DNA from: Alphaproteobacteria bacterium
GTDB taxonomy: Bacteria; Pseudomonadota; Alphaproteobacteria; Rhizobiales; Rhizobiaceae
Direction of reading: 5' to 3'
NCBI GenBank assembly: GCA_016861165.1
Contig: BOKV01000030.1
Location: 1-43,819 of the forward strand
DNA length: 43,819 bases
This document shows, piece by piece, positions 1-7,668 of the stretch; position 1 is the first letter of the stretch; the number at the start of each line of letters is the position of its first letter. The position numbers and the translations under genes were made by a program. The notes under the pieces are model-generated. The model made no database searches, was not told where the DNA came from, and worked only from the letters and a program-made list of their open reading frames with translations.

Positions 1-510
1 GCGGGCATGGTGCGCCCGCACCGCGCGGCGTGCGCGCACGGCGAGCTGGCGGCAGGCGGCCGGCGAGCGCCTGAGCGTCTGGCCGATCTCGTCGAACGGC
101 ACGTCGCACAGGTCGTGCAGGAACAATGCCGCCCGTTCGAGCGGCGACAGCCTTTCGAGCGCCCGCATGACGGCAAACGAGATATCGAGCGCGGCGTCGC
201 CGGTCTCCGGCTCGACCGCGCCGGCCGCTTCCACGATCGGCTCGGGCAGCCACGGTCCGACATAGGTCTCGCGGCGTCGGGCCGCCGACTTCAACCGGTC
301 GAGGCAGAGATTGGTCACCGTGCGCGACAGGAAGCGGGCCGGTGCGGCGACCGGCCCGGCGGCGCTGAACCGGAGCCATGCGTCCTGTACGGCGTCCTCG
401 GCCTCGGCGACCGAACCGAGATAACGGTAGGCGAGCCGCAGCAGCCGCCGGCGCTCGGCGAGGTAGATCGCCAGCCGCTGCTCGTGGTCCTGATCCGGCG
501 TCTCAGGCAA
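1..510 (-). CDS. ECF41-type RNA polymerase sigma factor (partial, C-terminus beyond window)
   Basis: Extracytoplasmic-function sigma factor that directs RNA polymerase to a small set of promoters. The visible part has region 2 (LRLAYRYLGSVAEAEDAVQDAW), the ECF41/SigJ-like linker segment YVGPWLPEPIV, and region 4 (LSPLERAALFLHD to RSPAACRQLAVRARRAV). ECF41 members carry a fused SnoaL-like C-terminal domain that controls activity; it would lie left of base 1 and is not seen. I chose the TTG at 508-510 because GGGAG lies about 8 nt upstream and no better start is in frame; this start overlaps the end of the preceding gene by 8 bp, suggesting translational coupling. ECF41 genes usually sit beside carboxymuconolactone decarboxylase, oxidoreductase or epimerase genes, and a carboxymuconolactone-decarboxylase-like gene precedes this one. 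Confidence 0.88.
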   Translation of the reverse strand, partial: MPETPDQDHEQRLAIYLAERRRLLRLAYRYLGSVAEAEDAVQDAWLRFSAAGPVAAPARFLSRTVTNLCLDRLKSAARRRETYVGPWLPEPIVEAAGAVEPETGDAALDISFAVMRALERLSPLERAALFLHDLCDVPFDEIGQTLRRSPAACRQLAVRARRAVRAHHAR

Positions 511-1060
511 TCGCGGGCTCCCTTGCCGCCGCCGCGCCGGCGCGCGCCTTGAGCCACGCCACCACCGGCTCGCACGAATTGCCGTAGCCGAGCCCGCGCT
601 TCAGCACCGGATAGAAAAGACCCGAGACGACCGCCGCGGCAAGCCCGCCGATCGCCCGCCGGCCCCATCGCGCTTCGCACTCGACGAGGATGTCGGCAAG
701 TGCTGGATCGTTGTCGAGGACGGCGCGGGCGTAGCGGGCGGCGAGCGCCATGTCGTCGGGCGGGCGGCCCTCGCCCGTCACCAGCGCCGCGCAGTCGGCG
801 AGCTCGACGCCCGCCTCCTCGGCCATGGCGATGGCCAGCCTCAGGCACGAGCCGCAGTCGGCGGTCTTCACCGCGACGATCTTGGCGGCGAAATAGGGTG
901 CCGCCGGCAGACCGAAGCGGTGGCCGAGGAAGGCGGTCGCCATAGCCAGCTTGGCGCCGCCCGACGGGTCGAGGTCGACGAGTTCGGCCATGTAGCCGGT
1001 GTCGTAGTCGTAGCGCTCGGAGAACTTGTTGAGTTCGCGCTTGAGCCAGGGGCCGATCAT
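503..1060 (-). CDS. Carboxymuconolactone decarboxylase/AhpD-like protein, ECF41 partner
   Basis: 185-residue protein of predicted AhpD/CMD-like all-alpha type. The sequence AVKTADCGSCLRLAIAMAEEAG contains the Cys-x-x-Cys pair (DCGSC) expected for a peroxidase-type disulfide in this fold. The likely role is redox or peroxide-related. The physiological substrate of ECF41-linked members is not known. ATG at 1060 overlaps the stop of the upstream membrane-protein gene (ATGA), and its own stop overlaps the sigma factor start, so the three genes form one tightly packed transcription unit. Family assignment rests on the motif and the ECF41 neighbourhood; the overall similarity to canonical AhpD is weak by eye. 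Confidence 0.75.
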   Translation of the reverse strand: MIGPWLKRELNKFSERYDYDTGYMAELVDLDPSGGAKLAMATAFLGHRFGLPAAPYFAAKIVAVKTADCGSCLRLAIAMAEEAGVELADCAALVTGEGRPPDDMALAARYARAVLDNDPALADILVECEARWGRRAIGGLAAAVVSGLFYPVLKRGLGYGNSCEPVVAWLKARAGAAAAREPAIA

Positions 1061-1452
1061 GACGCGCTCCTCGCGAGAGTGGCCGCCGCGCGCCTCGACC
1101 AGATCGCGTAGGCGGGCAGGAAGCCGGGGATGACGATGGCGACGAGGTCGCGCAATGCGGCCGCCGGCGCCGCGCCGTGCGCTGCCATCTCGACGAGATG
1201 CTGGCCTGCATGGCCGGCGAGGAAGATCGCGGCCGGCACCAGCGCGCCGAGGCGGGCCTCGCGCCGTGCCGCCATGACGAGGCCGGCCCCGGCGGCGAGG
1301 AACGCAAACCCGATGTCGCGGATGAAGTGAATGTTGGCCGGTCCGGTCTCGGTGACGCCCGGCACCAGCGCGTACCACTCGCCGGGCGCGGCCAGCATGA
1401 CAAGCCCATTGGCGCCGTGGAAGACGCCGAGGATGAAGAGGATCGTTCGCAT
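1057..1452 (-). CDS. Small integral membrane protein, first gene of the ECF41 operon
   Basis: 131 residues with about four hydrophobic segments (residues 3-22, 44-62, 68-85 and 96-113) separated by short loops, so a small inner-membrane protein. The N-terminus MRTILFILGVFHGANGLVML is itself a membrane segment. I do not recognise a named family with certainty; it resembles small DUF-type four-helix membrane proteins. AGGAGG at 1461-1466 (complement strand) precedes ATG by about 8 nt. As first gene behind the ECF41-type promoter it is a direct candidate target of the sigma factor encoded two genes downstream. Confidence 0.72.
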   Translation of the reverse strand: MRTILFILGVFHGANGLVMLAAPGEWYALVPGVTETGPANIHFIRDIGFAFLAAGAGLVMAARREARLGALVPAAIFLAGHAGQHLVEMAAHGAAPAAALRDLVAIVIPGFLPAYAIWSRRAAATLARSAS

Positions 1453-1474
1453 GTCAGTTACCTCCTGGCGCGAT

Positions 1475-1501
1475 GACGAGCCGGGAGGCGGCGATGTGAC
1501 A
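1475..1501 (-). promoter_or_regulatory. ECF41-type promoter (TGTCACA-N16-CGTC)
   Basis: On the minus strand TGTCACA (1501-1495) is followed after exactly 16 nt by CGTC (1478-1475), which is the consensus I know for ECF41 sigma factors. The -10 element lies 22 nt before the start of the gene at 1452. The operon ends with the ECF41 sigma gene, so autoregulation is predicted. Confidence 0.75.
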
Positions 1502-1534
1502 TGGAGGAAAGAAAATTCTCCGTTCCGGGGGAGG

Positions 1535-3421
1535 TCAGCCGGCCGCCGCCGCCTCGTATTCGCTGCTCATCGCCAGCCAGTCCTCCTCAAGGCCGACCAG
1601 GCGCTTCTCGGCGTCCGCGCGCCGCTTGGCGAGACTGGCGCCCTTCGCCGGGTCCCTGTCGTACAGTCCCGGCGCCGCCATTTCGGAGTCGATCCTCTCG
1701 ATCTCGCGCTGCAGGCGCGCCATCTCGGCCTCCGCCAGCCTGATCCGCTGCTGCAACGGCGCCAGCTCGCGCCGCCGGTCGGCCGCCTGCTTGCGCTTGT
1801 CGGCACCGCTGACGCGCTCCGGCTCCGGCGCCGCTGCGGCCGGCTTTGGGCGCTTTCCCGTCAGCACCTGCGCGCGGTAGTCGGCGATGTCGCCGTCATA
1901 GTCGGCGACGGTGCCGTCGGCGACCAGCCACAGCCGGTCGACCGTCGCCTCGATCAGGTGGCGGTCATGGCTGATGACGATGACGGCGCCTGGGAAGTCG
2001 TTGAGCGCCATCATCAGCGCCTCCCTGGCATCGATGTCGAGATGGTTGGTCGGCTCGTCGAGGATGATGAGGTGCGGCCCGCCAAAGGTGATGAGCCCGA
2101 GCAGCAGGCGCGCCTTCTCGCCGCCGGAAAGATCCCGTGCCCTGGTATCCATGCGGGCGGTGTCGAGCCCCATGCGGGCGACCCGGGCGCGGATGTGTGA
2201 CTCGGGTGCCCCCGCCATCAGCGGCCGCACATGGTCGACCGGTGTCTCACCGGGATGGAGGTCGTCGAGTTGGTGCTGGGCGAACATGGCGACCTTGAGC
2301 CCCTGCGCCTTGACGACCGAACCGGTCACATGCGGCAGGCGGCCGGCCAGCAGCCTGGCGAAGGTCGACTTGCCGTTGCCGTTGGCGCCGAGCAATGCGA
2401 TGCGGTCGTCCTGGTCGATCCTCAGGTCGAGGCGGCTGAGCACCGGCGCGGCGGCGCTGTCATAGCCGGCCTCGACCCCTTCGAGCCGGATGATCGGCGA
2501 CGACAGCAGCTTGTCGGGCGCCGGGAAGTGGATCGGCGCGGAATGCTCGTCGACGGCCACGGCGATCGGCTGCAGGCGCTCGATCATCTTGATGCGCGAC
2601 TGCGCCTGTCGCGCCTTGGTCGCCTTGGCGCGGAAGCGGTCGACGAAGGACTGCAGGTGCTTGCGCCGCGCCTCCTGCTTTTCGCGCGCCTTTGCCGCCA
2701 GCGTCAGCTTCTCGGCGCGCTGGCGCTCGAAGCTGTCATAGCCGCCGCGATAGAAGGTGAGCTTGCGGCTTTCGAGATGCAGGATCGAGTTGACGGCGGT
2801 GTTGAGCAGGTCGCGGTCGTGGCTGATGACCAGCACCGTGCCGGGATAGCGGGCGATGAAGCTCTCCAGCCACAGCGTGCCTTCGAGGTCGAGATAGTTG
2901 GTCGGCTCGTCGAGCAGCAGGATGTCCGGCCGCGCGAACAGCACCGCGGCGAGCGCCACGCGCATGCGCCAGCCGCCGGAGAACGAGGCCGCCGGCCGCT
3001 GCTGGGCGTCCGCGTCGAAGCCGAGGCCGGCGAGGATCGCCGCCGCCCGCGCCTCGCCCGAATGGGCGTCGATGTCGGCGAGCCGGGCATGGATGTCGGC
3101 GATGGCGTGCGGGTCGGTCTCGGTCCCCGCCGCCGTCATCAGCCGCATCCGTTCGGTGTCGGCGGCGAGCACGATGTCGATCAGGCTGTCGTCGCTGCCC
3201 GGCGCCTCCTGCGCCACCTGGCCGATGCGCAGCCCCCTCGGGATGACGATCTGCCCGGCGTCGGGGGTGATCTCGCCGCTGATCGCGCGAAACAGCGTCG
3301 TCTTGCCCGAACCGTTGCGGCCGACGAGACCGGCGCGGGCGCCCGACGGAACGGCGACGCTGGTCCCCTCGATGAGCGGCCGCCCGGCAATGCGGATGGT
3401 GAGATCGGAGATGGCGAGCAT
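1535..3421 (-). CDS. ABC-F family ATPase
   Basis: 628-residue soluble protein with two ABC domains and no membrane segments, the mark of the ABC-F family that acts on ribosomes rather than in transport. First domain: Walker A GRNGSGKTT at residues 34-42, signature FSGGW near 147, Walker B ILLLDEPTNYLD. A basic, helical linker rich in Lys/Arg/Gln (about 235-285) joins it to the second domain: Walker A GANGNGKST near 343, signature LSGGEK near 428, Walker B LIILDEPTNHLD. The C-terminal about 90 residues are a predicted coiled coil (PLQQRIRLAEAEMARLQREI). Length and layout match the YheS/Uup-like subgroup. The gene is divergent from vapB across about 100 bp. Confidence 0.93.
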   Translation of the reverse strand: MLAISDLTIRIAGRPLIEGTSVAVPSGARAGLVGRNGSGKTTLFRAISGEITPDAGQIVIPRGLRIGQVAQEAPGSDDSLIDIVLAADTERMRLMTAAGTETDPHAIADIHARLADIDAHSGEARAAAILAGLGFDADAQQRPAASFSGGWRMRVALAAVLFARPDILLLDEPTNYLDLEGTLWLESFIARYPGTVLVISHDRDLLNTAVNSILHLESRKLTFYRGGYDSFERQRAEKLTLAAKAREKQEARRKHLQSFVDRFRAKATKARQAQSRIKMIERLQPIAVAVDEHSAPIHFPAPDKLLSSPIIRLEGVEAGYDSAAAPVLSRLDLRIDQDDRIALLGANGNGKSTFARLLAGRLPHVTGSVVKAQGLKVAMFAQHQLDDLHPGETPVDHVRPLMAGAPESHIRARVARMGLDTARMDTRARDLSGGEKARLLLGLITFGGPHLIILDEPTNHLDIDAREALMMALNDFPGAVIVISHDRHLIEATVDRLWLVADGTVADYDGDIADYRAQVLTGKRPKPAAAAPEPERVSGADKRKQAADRRRELAPLQQRIRLAEAEMARLQREIERIDSEMAAPGLYDRDPAKGASLAKRRADAEKRLVGLEEDWLAMSSEYEAAAAG

Positions 3422-3481
3422 GGCCCGCCCTTTTGCGTCAGGTCGCCGCGCGCGGCAAGGGCGTTGTTACGGCGGCGCGTG

Positions 3482-3510
3482 ATGTGTATATCCTGGCAAT
3501 ACATACACAT
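3482..3510. promoter_or_regulatory. Inverted repeat, candidate VapB operator
   Basis: ATGTGTAT (3482-3489) and ATACACAT (3503-3510) are perfect inverted arms separated by 13 nt. The element lies just upstream of the GGAGG ribosome binding site (3512-3516) and the vapB ATG at 3523. Type II antitoxins usually autorepress through such dyads with the toxin as corepressor. Confidence 0.55.
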
Positions 3511-3522
3511 TGGAGGCAGGCG

Positions 3523-3720
3523 ATGCGCACCAATATCGAGCTCGACGAGGAGGCGCTCGCCGAACTGATGGCGATCACCGGCGCCCGGACCAAGAAGCAG
3601 GCCGTAAACGAGGCGATTCATTTCCACCTTCGCAGCCGAAAGGCGGCAAAGGCGGTGCTTGATCTCGCCGGCACGGTGAAATGGGAAGGCAACCTCGATC
3701 AAATGAGGCGCGACTCGTGA
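3523..3720 (+). CDS. vapB: VapB-family antitoxin
   Basis: 65-residue antitoxin with an N-terminal ribbon-helix-helix-like segment (MRTNIELDEEALAELM) followed by a helix (RTKKQAVNEAIHFHLRSRK) and a short acidic/hydrophobic tail ending WEGNLDQMRRDS that would wrap the toxin. The ATG at 3523 was chosen because GGAGG sits 6 nt upstream; an in-frame start further upstream would overlap the dyad operator. The stop codon overlaps the GTG start of vapC by 4 bp, the normal coupled arrangement. Expected to neutralise VapC and repress the promoter. Confidence 0.87.
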   Translation: MRTNIELDEEALAELMAITGARTKKQAVNEAIHFHLRSRKAAKAVLDLAGTVKWEGNLDQMRRDS

Positions 3721-4109
3721 TCCTTGCGGATACATCCGCCTGGATCGACTTTTTCGCCAACCGCGACCTCGCGCATGTCCATGCGCTGAAAGAGAACCTG
3801 ATCGAGGGCAGGGCCGTTGTCGGCGACCTCGTTCTGGTCGAGGTGCTTCAGGGCTTCAGGAATCCCGGCGACCTGCAGCGGGCCGAGCGCGCCCTTGTCG
3901 AATTGCCGACCGAAACGCTCTGCGGCGCCGCCATCGCGCCCAAGGCGGCCGCCAACTACCGCCGTCTGCGCCGGCGCGGCATCACCGTCCGCGGCACCAT
4001 CGACGTCATCATCGCCACCTGGTGCATCGAGAACCGGGTGGCGCTGCTGCATAACGACCGCGATTTCGAGGTGTTCGAACGCGAACTCGGGCTCGTCGCA
4101 TTGCGCTGA
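3717..4109 (+). CDS. vapC: VapC-family PIN-domain ribonuclease toxin
   Basis: 130-residue PIN-domain protein predicted to cleave RNA (often tRNA in this family) when free of VapB. Candidate metal-binding acidic residues are present: Asp5 in LADTSAW, Glu42 in VEVLQGF, Asp96 in GTIDVIIA, and Asp114/Asp116 in HNDRDF. The GTG start at 3717 overlaps the vapB stop (GTGA). The gene ends at 4109 directly against the convergent DinB-like gene ending at 4110, sharing the palindrome TGATCA across the two stops. All catalytic positions appear intact, so the toxin should be functional. Confidence 0.9.
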   Translation: MILADTSAWIDFFANRDLAHVHALKENLIEGRAVVGDLVLVEVLQGFRNPGDLQRAERALVELPTETLCGAAIAPKAAANYRRLRRRGITVRGTIDVIIATWCIENRVALLHNDRDFEVFERELGLVALR

Positions 4110-4622
4110 TCAGGCGAATCGGCGCCCGTCGTCGCTGCGCTGGAAATAGATGAGGTCGAGCGAGGGCGGCTCTTTGCCGAGGATCGACAGGATGGTGTGG
4201 GCCTGGCCGCGGTGATGGGTCTGGTGATTGAAGAAATGGCTGAGCGCCGGGGCGAGCCGCTGCGTCACCGGCTCCGGCGAGGACACCGGCACATAGGTGA
4301 ACATGCCGAGCAGCGCCTCCGGCGCCAGCGCCTCGACATAGCGCGTGATGCGCCGGTCCTCGGCGTGGCGGGCGACCCGCAGCGCCCCGAGATCGGCAAA
4401 CAGCATCTGGTCGAGCCGGGTCGGGGCGTCGCCTTCGCCGGTGAAGCGCCGCATCCAGATGCGGTCTGCGACCAGGATGTGGTTGAGCGTGCCGCACAGC
4501 GAGCGGAAAAAGGCGCCGACATCGCGGTTGAACTCCTCGCTGGTCAGCGCCGCCGCGGCCTCGTAGAGCCGGTCATTGGCCCAGGCATTGTAGGCGGCGA
4601 ACATGGTGAACTGGTTCTGCAC
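4110..4622 (-). CDS. DinB-family protein
   Basis: 170-residue four-helix-bundle protein of the DinB/YfiT superfamily; many members bind a divalent metal and some are thiol-dependent transferases, but the reaction here is unknown. The family opening (QNQFTMFAAYNAWANDRLY) and the three histidine ligands are visible: His48 in TLNHIL, and His133 and His137 in FFNHQTHHRGQAH. I placed the start at GTG 4622 because it gives the usual length and has GGGGG about 8 nt upstream; a TTG 48 nt further upstream is possible but adds a tail unlike the family. Confidence 0.8.
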   Translation of the reverse strand: MQNQFTMFAAYNAWANDRLYEAAAALTSEEFNRDVGAFFRSLCGTLNHILVADRIWMRRFTGEGDAPTRLDQMLFADLGALRVARHAEDRRITRYVEALAPEALLGMFTYVPVSSPEPVTQRLAPALSHFFNHQTHHRGQAHTILSILGKEPPSLDLIYFQRSDDGRRFA

Positions 4623-4680
4623 GAACACGACCCCCGCCGCCACATTCCCATCCGCGACCGATTCGTTCAAGCCCGCGCCC

Positions 4681-4734
4681 GGTCACTGGCAGGTCGCTGG
4701 CAGGTCGCTGGCAGGTCGCTGGCAGGTCGCTGGC
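4681..4734. repeat. 11-bp tandem repeat (about five copies)
   Basis: Four perfect consecutive copies of AGGTCGCTGGC run from 4691 to 4734, preceded by an imperfect copy at 4681-4690. It sits in the 236-bp divergent intergenic region between the DinB-like gene and ndk. Eleven bp is one helical turn, so copy number could alter spacing or protein binding; it is also a simple slippage-prone repeat. Confidence 0.85.
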
Positions 4735-4858
4735 TGGGCGCTGAGCGCCCGCTGTCCGGCGCGGCGAGACCGCGCCCGGGGCTCTTGCCGGCCGCCCAGC
4801 TCGCCGCTATACAGCGGCACCTTTCGAGCCCCTTCCCGCCACAGCGACAGGAGACCCG

Positions 4859-5281
4859 ATGGCCGTCGAACGCACCTTCTCGATGATCAAACCCGACGCG
4901 ACCCGGCGCAACCTCACCGGGGCGATCACCCAGATGCTGGAGGAGGCTGGCCTGCGCGTCGTCGCCGCCAAGCGCGTGTGGATGAGCCGGCGCCAGGCCG
5001 AGGGCTTCTACGCCGTCCACCGCGGCCGGCCGTTCTTCGACGAGCTGTGCGACTTCATGTCGTCCGGACCGACCGTGGTGCAGGTGCTCGAAGGCGACAA
5101 CGCCATCGCCCGCAATCGCGAGGTGATGGGCGCCACCAATCCGGCCGACGCCGCCGAGGGCACCATCCGCAAGCGCTTCGCCCGTTCGATCGGCGAGAAC
5201 TCGGTGCACGGCTCCGACGGGCCCGAGACGGCCGCCCAGGAGATCGCCTACTGGTTCTCCGAAACCGAGATCGTCGGCTGA
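4859..5281 (+). CDS. ndk: Nucleoside diphosphate kinase
   Basis: 140-residue NDK that transfers the gamma phosphate of ATP to NDPs, keeping the NTP and dNTP pools balanced in the cytoplasm. The sequence starts with [15 protein letters not shown], and the active-site motif NSVHGSD places the phosphoryl-accepting histidine at His117. Length matches the bacterial family exactly. A purine-rich GGAGA lies a few bases before ATG 4859. It is followed after 7 bp by an isochorismatase-like gene in the same direction. Confidence 0.97.
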   Translation: MAVERTFSMIKPDATRRNLTGAITQMLEEAGLRVVAAKRVWMSRRQAEGFYAVHRGRPFFDELCDFMSSGPTVVQVLEGDNAIARNREVMGATNPADAAEGTIRKRFARSIGENSVHGSDGPETAAQEIAYWFSETEIVG

Positions 5282-5288
5282 GCGCCCG

Positions 5289-5888
5289 ATGACCGCGCCG
5301 AGGACCCTGCTCGAAATGGCCGGCGCGCCGCGCCAGCCGGCGCGGCTCGGCGAGGCCGCGCTCATCATCATCGACGCCCAGCGCGAATATCGCGACGGAG
5401 CGCTGCCGCTCGCCGGCATCGATGCCGCGCTCGATGTCATCCATGAACTGCTCAACATCGCCCGCGTCGACGGCACGCCGATCGTCCACATCGCCCACAA
5501 GGGCCGGCCGGGCGGCCTGTTCGACCGTGACGGCGAGGGCGGCCGCTTCCTCGACCAGGCCATGCCCATCGCCGGCGAGCGGGTGATCGAGAAGGGGCTG
5601 CCCAACGCCTTTGCCGGCACCGATCTCAAGCAGCAGCTCGACGCGATCGGCCGCGGCAAGCTGATCGTCGCCGGCTTCATGACGCATATGTGCGTGAGCG
5701 CCACGGTGCGCGCCGCGCTCGACTTTGGCTTCGCCTCCACCGTCATCGCCGACGCCGTTGCGACCCGCGACCTGCCCGATGCGCTGGGCGGCGAGGTGAT
5801 TCCGGCCGGCCGCCTCAACGCCGTCGAACTGGCGGCGCTTGCCGATCGCTTCGCCATCGTGGCGCCGCTGTCGGCCATCTCCGCCTGA
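5289..5888 (+). CDS. Isochorismatase-like cysteine hydrolase
   Basis: 199-residue protein with the Asp-Lys-Cys triad of the isochorismatase/nicotinamidase superfamily: Asp29 in IIIDAQ, Lys102 in VIEKGLPNAF, and Cys135 in GFMTHMCVSATV. The cis-peptide region before the Cys is conserved. Members hydrolyse amide or vinyl-ether bonds; the substrate here cannot be told from the sequence. There is no metal-binding Asp-x-His motif that would argue for nicotinamidase. Probably cotranscribed with ndk (7-bp gap). Confidence 0.88.
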   Translation: MTAPRTLLEMAGAPRQPARLGEAALIIIDAQREYRDGALPLAGIDAALDVIHELLNIARVDGTPIVHIAHKGRPGGLFDRDGEGGRFLDQAMPIAGERVIEKGLPNAFAGTDLKQQLDAIGRGKLIVAGFMTHMCVSATVRAALDFGFASTVIADAVATRDLPDALGGEVIPAGRLNAVELAALADRFAIVAPLSAISA

Positions 5889-5908
5889 CCGGTCGCCGCC
5901 CGCGACGA

Positions 5909-5930
5909 CGCGCCGCGCCTTGGCGGCGCG
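5909..5930. terminator. GC-rich hairpin after isochorismatase-like gene
   Basis: CGCGCCGC (5909-5916) pairs with GCGGCGCG (5923-5930) around a 6-nt loop, 21 bp after the stop codon at 5888. There is no downstream T-run, so if it ends transcription it does so as a weak or Rho-assisted terminator. Confidence 0.4.
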
Positions 5931-6038
5931 CATCTGCCTTCACCCTATCGCAATTTTCCCGGCCTATGCTGGCTGGAGGCTGAACCGCGGTCGAAACGGG
6001 CGTCCGCCGTTTCGGCCCGCGCAGCGGAGTATGTCAGC

Positions 6039-6680
6039 TTGGCCGGTTTGTTCAGGCAGCATTCGGGCGCCGAACGCCTCGCCGACGGCATCGTTCACGC
6101 CGTCGGCATCCTCGCCAGCCTGGTCGGCGTTGCCGTGCTGCTGGCGGTCGCGCTGCCGCGCCTCAACGCGGCGAGCGGCACCGGCCTTGCCATCTATGGC
6201 GTGACGCTGATCGGCATGTTCTCCGCCTCGGCCGCCTACAACCTCGTACCCAACTGGAAGCCGGCGTTGCGCCGGCTCGACCAGGCCGCCATCTTCATGA
6301 AGATCGCCGGCACCTATACGCCGCTCGTCATCGTCATCAGCGGGCTTTTCGCCTATGCCGTGCTGGCCGCGGTCTGGGTCGCGGCGCTGGCCGGCGGCCT
6401 GGTCAAGCTGGCGCTCGGCCCGCGCTTCGACCGCCTGACCGTGCCGTTCTATCTGACGCTCGGCTGGGCGAGCCTGTTGCTCGCCTGGCCGATCTTCGCC
6501 ACGCTGCCGCTATCGGCCGCGCTGCTGCTGGTGGCCGGCGGCCTGCTCTACAGCGTTGGCGTCGTCTTCCACCTGTGGGACCGGCTGGCCTTCCAGAACG
6601 CCATCTGGCACGGCTTCGTGCTGGCGGCGGCGGCTTGCCATTTCACCGCAATCTCGGTGGCCTCACTGTCCGCCGTGTAG
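6039..6680 (+). CDS. Hemolysin III family membrane protein
   Basis: 213-residue protein of the HlyIII/PAQR-related family with about seven membrane helices. Family marks are DGIVHAVGILASLVGV near the N-terminus, FSASAAYNLVP, RRLDQAAIFMKIAGTYTPL, and the C-terminal AIWHGFVLAAAACHF with the conserved histidines. PAQR-like proteins are thought to be metal-dependent lipid hydrolases; the bacterial function is unsettled and the hemolysin label is historical. I use TTG 6039, with GCGGAG about 9 nt upstream; the nearby ATG at 6031 is in another frame. Confidence 0.88.
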   Translation: MAGLFRQHSGAERLADGIVHAVGILASLVGVAVLLAVALPRLNAASGTGLAIYGVTLIGMFSASAAYNLVPNWKPALRRLDQAAIFMKIAGTYTPLVIVISGLFAYAVLAAVWVAALAGGLVKLALGPRFDRLTVPFYLTLGWASLLLAWPIFATLPLSAALLLVAGGLLYSVGVVFHLWDRLAFQNAIWHGFVLAAAACHFTAISVASLSAV

Positions 6681-6705
6681 CCCGTCATGTGACCACGGGA
6701 ACGTT

Positions 6706-6927
6706 TCAGCCGGCGGCGGCACCCTGGCCGCACCGCCCGGCCTCCTGAACGGGAGGGCAGGGTACGCTGCCATAGGAGCAGAAAACGCAGCAATCGCCGG
6801 CTCTCGGCCTGAGCAGCGTTCCGCAGCCCCTGCATTCGTAGAACCACTGGCAGGCATCGTCGGGCATCGGTTCCATCCGTTGATGGCCACATTGCGGACA
6901 GGTGACGAGAGAACGGTAATCGGTCAT
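6706..6927 (-). CDS. GDCCVxC-domain small protein (mercury cluster)
   Basis: 73-residue cysteine-rich protein with a zinc-ribbon-like front (CPQCG, CRGCG) and the defining stretch GDCCVFCSYGSVPCPPVQ. This family is found beside mercury-resistance genes, and some relatives are selenoproteins; here every position is an ordinary Cys codon. The start ATG (6927) overlaps the merP stop at 6924 (ATGA), so it is translated from the merTP message. Its function is not established; metal or thiol chemistry is likely. Confidence 0.85.
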   Translation of the reverse strand: MTDYRSLVTCPQCGHQRMEPMPDDACQWFYECRGCGTLLRPRAGDCCVFCSYGSVPCPPVQEAGRCGQGAAAG

Positions 6928-7223
6928 TGGCCCTCGCCCGCCTGCATGACGGTCGACGGATAGCCGACGCCGGCGGCTGCCTCCAGGATCGCATCGCGCG
7001 ACGTCAGCGCGTCATCGAAGGTCACGGTCGCCGACCGCTCGTCGAACTGGGCCTTTACGGCCGTAACCCCGGCGACGGCCGAAAGCGTCTGTTCCACGAT
7101 ATAGGGACAGCTGGCGCAGGTCATGCCGGGTACCGACAGCCGGATCGTCCGTTCGGACGCGGTGGCCGTGGCCAACGAAACGAGCCCGGCGATGACGGTG
7201 GCAATCTGGGCGACGGCTCTCAT
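6924..7223 (-). CDS. merP: Periplasmic mercuric ion-binding protein MerP
   Basis: 99 residues: a signal peptide (MRAVAQIATVIAGLVSLATATA) followed by an HMA domain with the metal site GMTCASCPYIV. It binds Hg(II) in the periplasm and hands it to MerT. ATG at 7223 was taken because it gives a proper signal peptide; upstream in-frame codons have no secretion features. It lies 16 bp after merT and overlaps the GDCCVxC gene. Confidence 0.9.
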   Translation of the reverse strand: MRAVAQIATVIAGLVSLATATASERTIRLSVPGMTCASCPYIVEQTLSAVAGVTAVKAQFDERSATVTFDDALTSRDAILEAAAGVGYPSTVMQAGEGQ

Positions 7224-7239
7224 CTTTTCGTCCCTCGGA

Positions 7240-7632
7240 TCATGACAGCAGCAGGGGCGCGGCATAGGGCCAGGCGATGTTGAGGGCGATGAGACCGGTG
7301 GCAAGCCAAAGCGCCGCCCTGACCATGCGGCCGGGCAGCGGCCTCCGGCAGGCGCCGTCTCGCACGCAGGCCGCCGCTGGCTTGCGATAGACCCGCCAAT
7401 AGCCCGCCCCGAGAAAAACGCCGCTGAGCGCAATGAAGAAAGGCTGGTAGGGTGACAGCGCCGTCAGCGTCCCGATCCAGACGCCCGACGCCCCGAGGCT
7501 GAACAGCGCCAGCGGCAGGATACAGCAGGACGAAGCCGCCAGCGCCGCGAGGACGCCCCCGGCAGCCGCCAGTCGGGTGGTGGCCTCCGCATCGGCGCCG
7601 GTACGGCGCGCAACAGTGCCCGGCTGGGTCAT
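7240..7632 (-). CDS. merT: Mercuric transport protein MerT
   Basis: 130-residue inner-membrane protein with three hydrophobic segments. The paired cysteines LAASSCCILPLALF in the first helix and the cytoplasmic-loop cysteines ACVRDGAC are the Hg(II) relay of MerT. A GGAGG about 10 nt before ATG 7632 is visible. First gene behind the MerR-type promoter, followed by merP and the GDCCVxC gene. There is no merA or merB in the window. Confidence 0.9.
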   Translation of the reverse strand: MTQPGTVARRTGADAEATTRLAAAGGVLAALAASSCCILPLALFSLGASGVWIGTLTALSPYQPFFIALSGVFLGAGYWRVYRKPAAACVRDGACRRPLPGRMVRAALWLATGLIALNIAWPYAAPLLLS

Positions 7633-7668
7633 CGCCAGATGTCCTCCATCTTCACATTGGCCGGCGGC

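Noticed and set aside
2231..3568. Long open frame on the plus strand opposite the ABC-F gene
   Set aside because: Antisense of a clear two-domain ABC-F ATPase; repetitive Arg/Gly/Ala composition typical of a shadow frame.
4681..4734. CRISPR array
   Set aside because: The repeats are 11 bp and directly consecutive with no spacers, and no cas genes are present.
6031..6204. ATG 6031 as start of the hemolysin III-like gene
   Set aside because: It is in a different frame from the conserved protein; the in-frame start is TTG 6039.
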